Shown: positions 46,426 to 55,590 of the stretch, in pieces
Layout of the letters: the number at the start of each line of letters is the position of its first letter
How positions within the stretch are numbered: position 1 is the stretch's first letter
Source of the DNA: Epilithonimonas lactis
GTDB lineage: Bacteria; Bacteroidota; Bacteroidia; Flavobacteriales; Weeksellaceae
Direction: 5' to 3'
DNA length: 64,000 nt
Assembly (NCBI RefSeq): GCF_900110605.1
Contig: NZ_FOFI01000007.1
Coordinates: 1-64,000, forward strand
Made by a program: the position numbers and the translations under genes
Notes under the pieces: model-generated
What the model was told of the DNA's origin: nothing
Seen by the model: only the letters and a program-made list of their open reading frames with translations
Database searches by the model: none

Positions 46426-49185
46426 ATGAAGCATCTCTATATTCTATTTTTCACACTTTTTTTTCAGGGTTTTTTGTTTGCTCAGGATTCTCAACTCTAT
46501 TTCGAAGGCTACTTTTACATTTCAAGCAATAAACCTTTGAAAAACCTGATTGTCACAAACAAAACGTCTGGAAATTATGATTTTACAGATGAGAAAGGTT
46601 ATCTGATTATCGAGGCAAAAGCTGGAGATACTTTGGTTTATGGCAAGAAAAATTCAAGAGTTGTCCAAGCTTATGATTTGAAGGAACTGAAGACCATCAT
46701 CGAGTCCAAAAACAAGTTTGCTTCTGCGGATGCGGTTATCTCGAATGATTATTTGACATCCATTAATTCTAACAAAATAGCAGATTCGACCAATTTTCAT
46801 CAATCAAAAACAACTGCAAAAAGAATCGGAGGAAAATCTGATAAAATACAATCGATAAGACGAAAACGTTCGGATTACGTTATTGAAAATCAAGTTTCCA
46901 AAAAACTATTTTACTCTGGTTCTTTGCAACTTACCACAGAATTTGGTTCGCCAAATGTGCAACCAAAACTTCAAAACCAATTTGTACAGGGCCGAAATAA
47001 CAACGGAACCTTGCAATGGAATGGACCAGAAACTTCTGAGATGTTCAGTTTTGGGCCGTATATTTCGACTTTAGGTTTTGATGGAAATCCTTATTTGTAC
47101 GACGTTAACGGAAGATTGGTTTCCAAAGCGAACAGCCTTTTTCCAGCTAAAGCTTACAACAATTCGATTTTGCAAAGCACACAAAAATCATCCTCATTTC
47201 TCTCCATCAATTCTCATTTTATCAAGGACAATAGCAGAAAATGGAATGCAGGTTTGGATTTAGGCTGGGTTCGTGAGGATTTGATGATTAAAGACCAATT
47301 TCAGGACAGTAAAAATTTGGGAATTTCTTTGGGAACATCAATTTTGAAAAACCATCAACTTAGCTTTAATTATAAGTTTAATGAGCAAAAAGCGACTAAC
47401 ACAAACAGGATTGGACTTTTTAACAGAGCTTATCAAAATGCTTTGTTGACGCCGATTTCCTTAGAAAACAAACAGGGAAATTTACTTTCGAGTCAACAAA
47501 GAAGTTACAGTCCGTTTGCAGACAATCCCAATTATGTACTTAAAAATACAAGAAGATACAATTTTGATGAAAATCAGAACATTCTCAATTTGAAGTTTGC
47601 AAAAGAAACGGGAAAATGGCAATATTTCGTTGCTCAATCGTATGAAAACACAGATTTTTCCAATTTTGAATCTTATAAAAAATGGACTTACGGTTTTCCA
47701 AACGGAATCGAAACGGAGAGAAATCAAAACAACAAAAATTATAATTTAAATTTCGGAAGTTCATATTCATTTAAAGATAATTACAGCGATTACAGCAAGT
47801 TAAGCTTTAATGGAATTATGAATCACAGCGATACAAGAATTTCTTACACAAACTCAGGAAATTATCATTATCACAGATTTTCTCAGGATTACATCTTGCG
47901 TTACAATTTTAGGTTCAGAGATTTTATTTTTGATGATTTTGATTTTGAAGGCGAAGTCGGAAACGGGATTTACGCCTCAAACACGACAAACAAAAACGAC
48001 TTTTTCATTCCTAAATTGGCTTTGAGCTTTACCATCAATGAATTAATTGATTACAATTTCCACGGTAAAATCTTTGGCTCGATTTACAAAAATGTTTACG
48101 AATCAGACTTTAGCAAAAGTTACAGCAATTTTCTGTTGACACAAATCGATGATTCGCAACTCAATACCTATTTTCCAGCTCAGGAAGTGGAAAGTTTCCG
48201 AGGTCTGGAATCGATTAACAATCTGGAATCGAAAGTCGGAATCAAATTTTATCACGATTATCGATATGAGTTGGAAGGAAGTTTTACCAACAAAAGATTC
48301 ACCAATGATATTTTTCCAGTTTATGAAAACGGTCAGATTAAATTAAAAAATATCGTTGACCACAATTACAAAAGCTACGATTTGAATCTTGGTTTTAGAA
48401 ATTTCCCTTTGCGAAACAGCACGATTCAGATTGGCTTTAACAAAACAACTTCGAAAGTCACCAATGTTTTAGGCGGTTACGAAAATGCGCCGATTTCGGG
48501 ATTTAGTTCCATTTACAGAGGTATTGTGAAAGGTGAAGCTCTAGGCGTTCTGATAGGAAATGCCTATCAACGAAACGGAAACGGCGATTTGGTGATTGGA
48601 AATGATGGTTTCCCACTGGTTTCTGCTGAGAATAAAATTCTTGGAAATCCGATTCCCGATTTTACGATGAAATTTTCCTACACCCAAAATGTTGCAAATT
48701 TCAGTTTGAATGTTGATGTAGAATGGCGAAAAGGTGGCGACATTTGGAACGGAACCAACGCGAATCTTGATTACTACGGACGTTCAGCCAATTCTGTGCA
48801 AGAAAGGAATATTTCAAATTTTGTTTACGAAGGCGTTTTTCAGAATGGAAATATTAATAATATTCCCGTCGATTTTTTCAATATTAATGAGCCTTTTGAG
48901 CAAAATAAATTTTACCGATATGGAAGTTTGGGCGTTGCAGAAGATTACATTGTGAAAGGCGATGCGGTGAGAATCAATAACATCACGTTGAGCTACAGTT
49001 TCCGAAAAGCGGAATTTTTGAAAAATGTGAAAGTTTCTGTTTTTGCGAAAAATATTTTGCTCTGGTCGAAAAATAATGTCGACCCACAAACGTCCTTTTT
49101 CGATTCTGATAACGGGCAAGGTTTGAATTTCTACAATCTGCCATCAATGCGAACTTATGGAGGCAGTGTTTCTTTTATTTTTTAA
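46426..49185 (+). CDS. SusC-type outer-membrane barrel without plug domain
   Basis: A 919-residue outer-membrane protein. Signal peptide to about LFAQ (residue 20), then a carboxypeptidase-regulatory-like module (about 27-75, DFTDEKGYLIIEAKAGDTLVYG split as DFTDEKGYLIIEAK). The barrel follows with SusC/RagA features: FSFGPYISTLGFDGNP, ALGVLIGNAYQRNGNGDLVIG (given as ALGVLIGNAYQRN), KGGDIWNGTNANLDYYG, and a C-terminal phenylalanine in SFIF. The plug block expected before the barrel (VIRGASSI, VIDGVP, LKDASATAIYGSRG) is absent: residues 76-165 are low-complexity linker. Transcribed with the next gene 7 bp away, which contains such a plug. Confidence 0.8.
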   Translation: MKHLYILFFTLFFQGFLFAQDSQLYFEGYFYISSNKPLKNLIVTNKTSGNYDFTDEKGYLIIEAKAGDTLVYGKKNSRVVQAYDLKELKTIIESKNKFASADAVISNDYLTSINSNKIADSTNFHQSKTTAKRIGGKSDKIQSIRRKRSDYVIENQVSKKLFYSGSLQLTTEFGSPNVQPKLQNQFVQGRNNNGTLQWNGPETSEMFSFGPYISTLGFDGNPYLYDVNGRLVSKANSLFPAKAYNNSILQSTQKSSSFLSINSHFIKDNSRKWNAGLDLGWVREDLMIKDQFQDSKNLGISLGTSILKNHQLSFNYKFNEQKATNTNRIGLFNRAYQNALLTPISLENKQGNLLSSQQRSYSPFADNPNYVLKNTRRYNFDENQNILNLKFAKETGKWQYFVAQSYENTDFSNFESYKKWTYGFPNGIETERNQNNKNYNLNFGSSYSFKDNYSDYSKLSFNGIMNHSDTRISYTNSGNYHYHRFSQDYILRYNFRFRDFIFDDFDFEGEVGNGIYASNTTNKNDFFIPKLALSFTINELIDYNFHGKIFGSIYKNVYESDFSKSYSNFLLTQIDDSQLNTYFPAQEVESFRGLESINNLESKVGIKFYHDYRYELEGSFTNKRFTNDIFPVYENGQIKLKNIVDHNYKSYDLNLGFRNFPLRNSTIQIGFNKTTSKVTNVLGGYENAPISGFSSIYRGIVKGEALGVLIGNAYQRNGNGDLVIGNDGFPLVSAENKILGNPIPDFTMKFSYTQNVANFSLNVDVEWRKGGDIWNGTNANLDYYGRSANSVQERNISNFVYEGVFQNGNINNIPVDFFNINEPFEQNKFYRYGSLGVAEDYIVKGDAVRINNITLSYSFRKAEFLKNVKVSVFAKNILLWSKNNVDPQTSFFDSDNGQGLNFYNLPSMRTYGGSVSFIF

Positions 49186-49192
49186 ATTTTGA

Positions 49193-52100
49193 ATGATGAA
49201 GCTAAGATATATTTCCTTTTTATTTTTATTTTTTGTGCTGTTTTCAAATGCTCAAAGGCGAAATTACTATTACGATAAAAATGAAAACGACCTTCGTGAT
49301 AAACCTTTGGACTCTGCAGAGAAAAAACTTTTCGTAGAACTTTTTGGTGAACGCAAATCCCAAAACTTTACAAAAGAAAAAGTCTATGCGCAGACCAATC
49401 ACGTGTTCTATCGTCCGAATGATATCATCTATTTCAAAGCTTATGTTGTGGATGCGCAGAAAAATTTGCCTTCGGATTGGAGCCAGATTTTGTACGCCGA
49501 ATTGTACGACCCTGCGGGAAATTTGCTTTCAAAAAATAATTACCAAATCACCAATGGCGCTTGCAACGGCGATTTTTCCCTTAATGAAAATATTAAAGGC
49601 GGAATCTACAAAATGCGTCTGTACACCAATTGGATGCGGAACGAAAATCACAAAAATTATTTTGAAAAAGAAATTACCGTCCAAAAAACATCTTCTCCAA
49701 GGATTTTGATGAAACTCGATTTTCCTAAAAAAGGATTGAGTGCTGGCGATGAAGTTTTGGCAGATTTCAGTCTGAGGAATCTTCAAAATCTTCCGCTTTC
49801 CTTTTATGAAGGGAATTGCGAAGTTTTGGTTGAAGGAAAAGAATTCCTGAAAAACACATTCACGACAGATAAAGAAGGGAACGTTCAGCTGAAATTTGAA
49901 TTGCCAAAAACTTTGACTTCAACGGATGTTTTGCTGAATATCAAACTCAATTACAATTCATTCCAGGAATCGATTTCCAGAAATGTTCCCGTGACTTTGA
50001 ACCAAGTTGAGATTCTGTTTTTTCCCGAAGGCGGAAGTCTTATTAATGGAAAACAGAGCAATGTTGCCTTCAAAGCTTTGAATGAGTTTCAGCAACCAGT
50101 CGATATCAAAGCGGAAATTTTGGATGAAAAGGGGAAGACAATTTCAACAACAGAATCTGTGAAATTTGGGATGGGAAAATTCTCTTTCTTACCGATTCAA
50201 AATCAAAAATTCTTTCTGAAACTGACATCTCACAAGATTGCAAAATTGTATGAAATTCCAATCGGAACAGAGAATGGTGTGAGTTTGAACATCGAAAAAG
50301 TGAATGGTAAAATTGTTTTGAAGATTCAATCCAAAAATCATCAAAAAGTAAATGTGGAAGCTGGTTTCCGTGGAGAAATCATTAAAACAAAAAATAATGT
50401 TTCCACCAATTCCGAAATTGAATTTGATGAAAATATTTTCCCATCTGGAATCGCCAGATTCACTGTTTTCGATTCGGACAAGAATCCTTTGGCTGAACGC
50501 GTTGTTTTTGTTAATAAAAATCAAAACGTACAGATTTCCATTAACCCAAATAAAACGGAATATTTGCCAAGAGAAAAAGTCGTTTTCGATATTGAAACCA
50601 AAGATTTCAACGGAAAACCAATTTCTTCCAATCTTTCGATGAGTGTGTTGGATGACAAACTTTTCAGCTATGCGGATGACAGGCAAAATACTTTGATTTC
50701 TTGGCTTCAAATAGATTCTGAATTGCAAGGAAAAATCGAAGAACCGCCATTTTACTTCAAAAAAGAAGAAGCAAAAGCGGATGAAGCCTTGGATTTGGTA
50801 ATGTTGACGAATGGTTATCGCTACTTTGAATTGTTGCCAGAAATTCCTCAAACCAGAAAATTTCCGTTCCAAAAAGAAGAACTCAATTCCATCTACGGAA
50901 GGATTGAAAATGAGAAAGGAGAAGCTGTAAATGCGGAAGTTTTTATGATAAATAGTGCGCCAGAAATCTTGAAGCAAAATACGAAAAAAGGTCATTTTTA
51001 TTTTAAGAATTTCCCTTCTGGAGCTGGTTCTTATCAATTGGTGGCAAAATCTAAAAAGCCTAAAGAAAAAGTAAAAATCAAACTTCTGGCATCGCAAATC
51101 AGTTCTGATATTACCACTCAGAAAATAAAATCGGACAAGACAGGAAAAGAGTTTGAAGTAATTGTGAATAATCCGATTGCTGAGGAATTAAATCCCAATA
51201 AAAATTCAAACGAAATCCGGAATAACGATAATACAGGATATAATAATAGAAGAAGGACTTATTCTGATACTACAAGTACGAATAAGAATATTGAAGAAGT
51301 TGTGGTTTTAGGTTATGGCGTTGAAACATCGAAAAAAAGTTTAAGTTCTGCAGTTCAAACCGTTAATCTGGGATTGACCTTAAACAATGTTACAAATGCT
51401 TTGCAGGGAAAAGTTGTTGGATTGGAAGTCACGGCCAATTCGGGTGCTCCTGGAAATGCCGAGTCAATCGTGATTCGAGGCGCTTCCTCCATTACAAACG
51501 GAAAACAACCTTTGGTCGTAATTGATGGCGTTCCAGTAGATTTTCCAAATTTCAAAATGAATGCCGACAACATTCAAAATATTACTGTTCTGAAAGATGC
51601 ATCTGCAACTGCAATCTACGGAAGCAGAGGGAGCAACGGCGTAATTATTATCAACAGTTTGTCATCAAGATATGGAAGCAAAAGTATTAACTTGAATCCT
51701 GAGTCGTATTACGCTTACGAACATTTGTACGAAGATGATTTGATTAATACAAACTACGCCAGAGTTTTCAGCCATCCAGTTTACGAAACGCCAACGACCA
51801 ATTACAGAACCGATTTCCGCGAAACCATCTATTGGAATCCGACGATTCAAACAGGTAAAAATGGAAAGGCAAAAGTTGAATTTTACAACTCTGATGCGAA
51901 TACAACTTTCCGAGCGATTGCCGAAGGAATCTCAGCAAACGGACTTTTGGGACGAGAAGAGAAAACCTATAGCGCACAAAGCACGCTCCAAATCGATGCG
52001 AAAATTCCGCAATATATGACGCAAGGTGACGAGCCGAAAATCTCTGTTGTCATCAGAAATAATTCTGATAAAAGAAAAACAATTGATTTTAACAAAATCC

Positions 52101-53821
52101 TTCCAATTTCGATTAAAAGTGGACTTTCGGACAGCCTAATTACTTTGAATCCGAAAGAAAGTGGAAGAATCATTCTGCCATTGAAAGGAAATAAAGTTTC
52201 ACAATCCAACATTCAACTCATTGCAGAAACGGATACGGAAAAGGAGAGACAAATTTTACCTTTTACGATTGATGCCAAAGGTTTCAGACATAACTTGGAA
52301 TATTCGACTTCAAAGGATTCTATCATTTCGTTTTCAATTCCGGATTATTTGGATGAAAGTTTGGTGGCAAATATTCAGGTTTTCAAAAGTTCTGCGAGTC
52401 AATTTTTGAATAATATCGATAGGCTCAAAGAAAAACCTCACGGCTGTTTCGAGCAGACTTCATCCACAACTTATCCCAATTATTTCATTTTAAATTTCTT
52501 GAAAAATAAAGGAAATATCGACAGCAAAGAAGCGAAAAGAGCAACCGAATTGTTGAAAACAGGATTTGAACGTTTGCTTACTTTTGAGACCAAGGACAAA
52601 GGATTTTCACTGTTCGGAAGTTCGCCACCGAGTATTACCTTGACAGCTTACGGCTTGATGGAATTCAATGATTTGAAAAATGTTTTGAACGTGAATCCAG
52701 GTTTGATTGAAAGAACTTCGAAATTCATTCTGTCAAGAAGAGACGGAAAAGGGAATTTCATCTTGAATAACAATTCAAAAAATAATATTGATACAACCAA
52801 AAAAGACCAATATTATTGGAATCAACAAGGTTATATTTTATATGCACTTTCTGAAGCCGGAATGAAAAACGAAATCGCAAAAGAATATTCGCACTTGTAT
52901 CAAATCAACCAATATTCTGATGATTTTTATTTGCTTTCATTGATGGCAAATGTGGCTTATCAACTGGAAAAAACCAAAGATTACGATTTTTTGATAAATC
53001 GAATGACTGAGAAATTCAATAAGAATAATGTGGTTGCAGAAACCAATTTTATGCAGGGTAGAGGCGATGACATTAGAAAAGAAGCTTTGTCCTTGTTTGC
53101 TTTGTCGTTGATGAAATCTCAAAAAAACAACAAAGATTTGGTTACAAAAATCATCAACCGAATCAATTTACAAAACACGACTTACGAATCCACGCAAACA
53201 TTGGTCATCAAGCTAAAGGCTTTGACAGAATTCTACAAAGCTCATCCGAAAGCGGAAAGTTCAGCAGAACCACAGTTTTTTGTGAACGATACAGAGTTGA
53301 AAACACTTTCGACAATTGGTCAGTTTCTGAAAAGAGGAAAAAACGAATTGAAAGTGAAATATCCTTCGGGAAATGGTTTGCCTATTCTTTTCTCATACAA
53401 ATACAATGATTTGATTCCGGATAAAAATCCAAATCCTGAACTTTATTTTACAACGACTTTGGACAAAAGCAAAGCGAAAATCGGTGACAATGTAAGAATG
53501 ACTATCAAAATCGAAAATCCAACCTACAAAAATTTCGGAATGATGACGGCGAAAATCGGAATTCCAGCAGGCTTGACGATGGACCCGAAAAATCTGAAAG
53601 CAATGATGGAACGTAATGAAATCGCCTATTACGAGATTTTCGATAATTATCTGGTTTTGTATTGGTACAACTTGGATGCAAAGAAAAATACCCAAGTTCA
53701 TCTTGACACCAAAGCCGAGTTTGCAGGCAAATACACAGGAAAAGCTAATCACGCTTTCGAATATTACTTTCAGCAGAATTATCAATGGACGGATGGTTTG
53801 GTCGTGGAAATTTCTGAATGA
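49193..53821 (+). CDS. Alpha-2-macroglobulin-like protein with embedded SusC-type plug
   Basis: A 1542-residue exported protein (signal peptide ending FSNAQ). MG-type beta domains fill residues 50-690 (NHVFYRPNDIIYFKAYV). Residues about 699-825 are a SusC-type plug (VLGYGVETSKKSL, VIRGASSI, VIDGVPVDF, LKDASATAIYGSRGSNGV). The A2M domain follows (ETIYWNPTIQTGKNG), then the thioester domain with GCFEQ at Cys1085-Gln1088, where Cys, Glu and Gln of the usual CGEQ are kept. A2M proteins trap or bind targets covalently via the thioester; a role of the plug here is unknown. Second gene of the barrel operon; a hairpin follows at 53824. Confidence 0.87.
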   Translation: MMKLRYISFLFLFFVLFSNAQRRNYYYDKNENDLRDKPLDSAEKKLFVELFGERKSQNFTKEKVYAQTNHVFYRPNDIIYFKAYVVDAQKNLPSDWSQILYAELYDPAGNLLSKNNYQITNGACNGDFSLNENIKGGIYKMRLYTNWMRNENHKNYFEKEITVQKTSSPRILMKLDFPKKGLSAGDEVLADFSLRNLQNLPLSFYEGNCEVLVEGKEFLKNTFTTDKEGNVQLKFELPKTLTSTDVLLNIKLNYNSFQESISRNVPVTLNQVEILFFPEGGSLINGKQSNVAFKALNEFQQPVDIKAEILDEKGKTISTTESVKFGMGKFSFLPIQNQKFFLKLTSHKIAKLYEIPIGTENGVSLNIEKVNGKIVLKIQSKNHQKVNVEAGFRGEIIKTKNNVSTNSEIEFDENIFPSGIARFTVFDSDKNPLAERVVFVNKNQNVQISINPNKTEYLPREKVVFDIETKDFNGKPISSNLSMSVLDDKLFSYADDRQNTLISWLQIDSELQGKIEEPPFYFKKEEAKADEALDLVMLTNGYRYFELLPEIPQTRKFPFQKEELNSIYGRIENEKGEAVNAEVFMINSAPEILKQNTKKGHFYFKNFPSGAGSYQLVAKSKKPKEKVKIKLLASQISSDITTQKIKSDKTGKEFEVIVNNPIAEELNPNKNSNEIRNNDNTGYNNRRRTYSDTTSTNKNIEEVVVLGYGVETSKKSLSSAVQTVNLGLTLNNVTNALQGKVVGLEVTANSGAPGNAESIVIRGASSITNGKQPLVVIDGVPVDFPNFKMNADNIQNITVLKDASATAIYGSRGSNGVIIINSLSSRYGSKSINLNPESYYAYEHLYEDDLINTNYARVFSHPVYETPTTNYRTDFRETIYWNPTIQTGKNGKAKVEFYNSDANTTFRAIAEGISANGLLGREEKTYSAQSTLQIDAKIPQYMTQGDEPKISVVIRNNSDKRKTIDFNKILPISIKSGLSDSLITLNPKESGRIILPLKGNKVSQSNIQLIAETDTEKERQILPFTIDAKGFRHNLEYSTSKDSIISFSIPDYLDESLVANIQVFKSSASQFLNNIDRLKEKPHGCFEQTSSTTYPNYFILNFLKNKGNIDSKEAKRATELLKTGFERLLTFETKDKGFSLFGSSPPSITLTAYGLMEFNDLKNVLNVNPGLIERTSKFILSRRDGKGNFILNNNSKNNIDTTKKDQYYWNQQGYILYALSEAGMKNEIAKEYSHLYQINQYSDDFYLLSLMANVAYQLEKTKDYDFLINRMTEKFNKNNVVAETNFMQGRGDDIRKEALSLFALSLMKSQKNNKDLVTKIINRINLQNTTYESTQTLVIKLKALTEFYKAHPKAESSAEPQFFVNDTELKTLSTIGQFLKRGKNELKVKYPSGNGLPILFSYKYNDLIPDKNPNPELYFTTTLDKSKAKIGDNVRMTIKIENPTYKNFGMMTAKIGIPAGLTMDPKNLKAMMERNEIAYYEIFDNYLVLYWYNLDAKKNTQVHLDTKAEFAGKYTGKANHAFEYYFQQNYQWTDGLVVEISE

Positions 53822-53823
53822 TA

Positions 53824-53860
53824 GCTGGGAAAGTCCCACAGGGACGACCGATTTCCCAGC
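53824..53860. repeat. Compound hairpin after the A2M gene
   Basis: Arms GCTGGGAAA (53824-53832) and TTTCCCAGC (53852-53860) enclose a second stem GTCCC/GGGAC (53833-53845). It could stop transcription of the A2M gene or be a dispersed palindromic repeat; the GTCCCACAGGGAC core looks like those common between genes of related organisms. Confidence 0.55.
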
Positions 53861-53918
53861 ATAGGAATTCATTCCTATAATCAATGTAAGAAATAAATTA
53901 TTTTATTTTCAATAATTA

Positions 53919-53949
53919 TTGAAAGTTTAGAAATTATTAATTATATTTG
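53919..53949 (+). promoter_or_regulatory. Promoter of the GbsR-like regulator gene
   Basis: TTG, 20 nt, TATATTTG, a complete Bacteroidota pattern, giving a leader of about 15-20 nt before the ATG at 53973. Confidence 0.6.
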
Positions 53950-53972
53950 TACAAGAATTTAAATTAAGCAAA

Positions 53973-54473
53973 ATGAAACTCGACGAAGCCAAAGAAAAAT
54001 ACATCCAAACCTGGGGAACTTTTGCCACAAGCTGGGGAATCAACCGAACGATGGCGCAGGTTCACGCTTTGCTTTTGGCAGAAGGAAAACCATTGTCAAC
54101 AGATGAAGTGATGGAGCTTTTGCAAATCTCACGAGGCAATGCGAATATGAATCTTCGGGCTTTGATGGATTGGGGAATTGTAAAAAAAGAATTTGTGAAA
54201 GGGGATAGGAAGGAATATTTCATCGCTGAAAAAGATGTCTGGTTTCTCTTCAAACAAATTACAAAAGAACGCAGAAAACGAGAAATAGAGCCAGTTGTAG
54301 CTTTTTTGGAAGAACTTAAAAATGTAGACGATGATTCCGATGAAGCCAAAGAATTCATCAAACTGATGGACGATTTCGGAAACGTGACCAACAAAATCAA
54401 TAATATTATGGACCTTGCCATAAAAAGCGACGACCATTGGCTGGTTGGAAAAATCACCAACTTACTGAAATAG
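53973..54473 (+). CDS. GbsR/MarR-like transcriptional regulator
   Basis: A 166-residue winged-helix protein. The SWGINRTMAQVHALLLAEGKP start, STDEVMELLQISRGNANMNL (given as DEVMELLQISRGNANMNL), and VKGDRKEYFIAEKDVW match the GbsR branch, which controls membrane or osmoprotectant genes in other bacteria. It heads a small run with a membrane protein and an SRPBCC protein, ending before the sigma gene. Target unknown. Confidence 0.85.
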   Translation: MKLDEAKEKYIQTWGTFATSWGINRTMAQVHALLLAEGKPLSTDEVMELLQISRGNANMNLRALMDWGIVKKEFVKGDRKEYFIAEKDVWFLFKQITKERRKREIEPVVAFLEELKNVDDDSDEAKEFIKLMDDFGNVTNKINNIMDLAIKSDDHWLVGKITNLLK

Positions 54474-54546
54474 AAAGGAATTCATTTTCCTTTTTTATTT
54501 CAGATTAATTTTCAAAAATTACTGAAAATATAAAAATTACAATACT

Positions 54547-54957
54547 ATGAAAACGTTTTTTAAAATCGATTTTTATATTCAAACATTTATATTCATCTTA
54601 ATGATTAGCTACTTGATTTTTGAGTACATCACTAAAGATTTTCTATATCAGATTTTCTATTTTTATTATATCGTGGGAGGATTTCAAATTTTCAGTTTTT
54701 TCATAAGAATATTTCTCCATTATAAAAAGTCAAAATCATACAAAATATATGGATTCCTTCTGATTCCTGTCTGGATAAATTTCCTGCTTACTATTTTTTT
54801 ACAAGGAAAAAATATTGATTTAGGTATCCTAAATCAATTGGGAGTAATATTTTATCTAATGCTTTACATCGCTTTCTTTTATGCTCCAATTTTATCTGTG
54901 ATTTACATATATGACATAAAACAAAACATTGAAAATTATGAAAAATCTAATATTTAA
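54547..54957 (+). CDS. Four-helix membrane protein, unknown function
   Basis: A 136-residue hydrophobic protein with about four membrane segments (FIFILMISYLIFEYI, YYIVGGFQIFSFFI, GFLLIPVWINFLLTIFL, VIFYLMLYIAFFYAPILSVIY given as VIFYLMLYIAFFYAP) and short charged loops. No family recognised. It follows the GbsR-like regulator by 73 bp, so it may be a target or partner. Confidence 0.7.
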   Translation: MKTFFKIDFYIQTFIFILMISYLIFEYITKDFLYQIFYFYYIVGGFQIFSFFIRIFLHYKKSKSYKIYGFLLIPVWINFLLTIFLQGKNIDLGILNQLGVIFYLMLYIAFFYAPILSVIYIYDIKQNIENYEKSNI

Positions 54958-55033
54958 AATCATAATGTTCTTTCTTTTTAGAAATAATAAAAGAACACGA
55001 GCCGATTTTCTTAATCTTTAAAAATAAAAAAAG

Positions 55034-55489
55034 ATGGCTAAAATATATTTGGAAACATTGATTAATGCTGATATTCAAAAAGTATTTGACTTATCCCGTA
55101 ATATAGATTTTCACCAAGAGTCAACCGCTAAAACCAACGAAAAAGCAATTGCCGGAAAAATGAGCGGATTGATAGAACTAGGCGAAACGGTAACTTGGCG
55201 AGCCAAACATTTAGGATTTTATCAAACTCTTACGACGAAAATCACACAAATGGAAAGTCCAATAATGTTTACCGATGCAATGGTGAAAGGCGCTTTCAAA
55301 TCGATGAAACATCAACATATCTTTGAACAAAAAGACGATAAGACTTTGATGACTGATATTTTTGAATTCGAATCGCCTTTTGGAATTCTAGGTAAAATAT
55401 TCAATCAAATCTTTCTGACAAATTATCTCAAAGGATTTTTGCTCGAGAGAAATAGAATCATGAAAGAATTTGCTGAATCATCTCGATAA
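55034..55489 (+). CDS. SRPBCC (START-like) protein
   Basis: A 151-residue protein of the helix-grip fold: it begins IYLETLINADIQKVFDLSRN and includes GLIELGETVTWRAKHLGFYQ (given as ELGETVTWRAKHLGF), FEQKDDKTLMTDIFEFESPFG, and a long C-terminal helix. These proteins bind hydrophobic ligands; members of this branch are often called cell-division-inhibitor-like, without proof. It lies 102 bp before the sigma gene. Confidence 0.78.
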   Translation: MAKIYLETLINADIQKVFDLSRNIDFHQESTAKTNEKAIAGKMSGLIELGETVTWRAKHLGFYQTLTTKITQMESPIMFTDAMVKGAFKSMKHQHIFEQKDDKTLMTDIFEFESPFGILGKIFNQIFLTNYLKGFLLERNRIMKEFAESSR

Positions 55490-55542
55490 AATTAATTATA
55501 AAACCAGATTATTAAATTATTTTCTTAAATTTTCAAAAATAT

Positions 55543-55581
55543 TTCCAACCTTTTTTAAACCATTGCATCTTTCCTTATAAA
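55543..55581 (+). promoter_or_regulatory. ECF-type promoter of the sigma gene
   Basis: TTCCAACCTTTT, 9 nt, TGCATCTTTC, one base, TTATAAA, matching 46375-46414. It starts 48 bp before the sigma ATG and fits autoregulation of an ECF sigma factor. Confidence 0.7.
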
Positions 55582-55590
55582 CGCCAGAAT

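Noticed and set aside
50189-51097. Long minus-strand reading frame of 302 codons inside the A2M-like gene
   Set aside because: It is antisense to a clear gene, its composition is Phe/Ile rich and it has no recognisable domain.
49193-53821. Plug in the A2M gene as an assembly error joining two genes
   Set aside because: The frame is continuous through the plug with coherent A2M sequence on both sides, and a second, different plug occurs in the anti-sigma protein.
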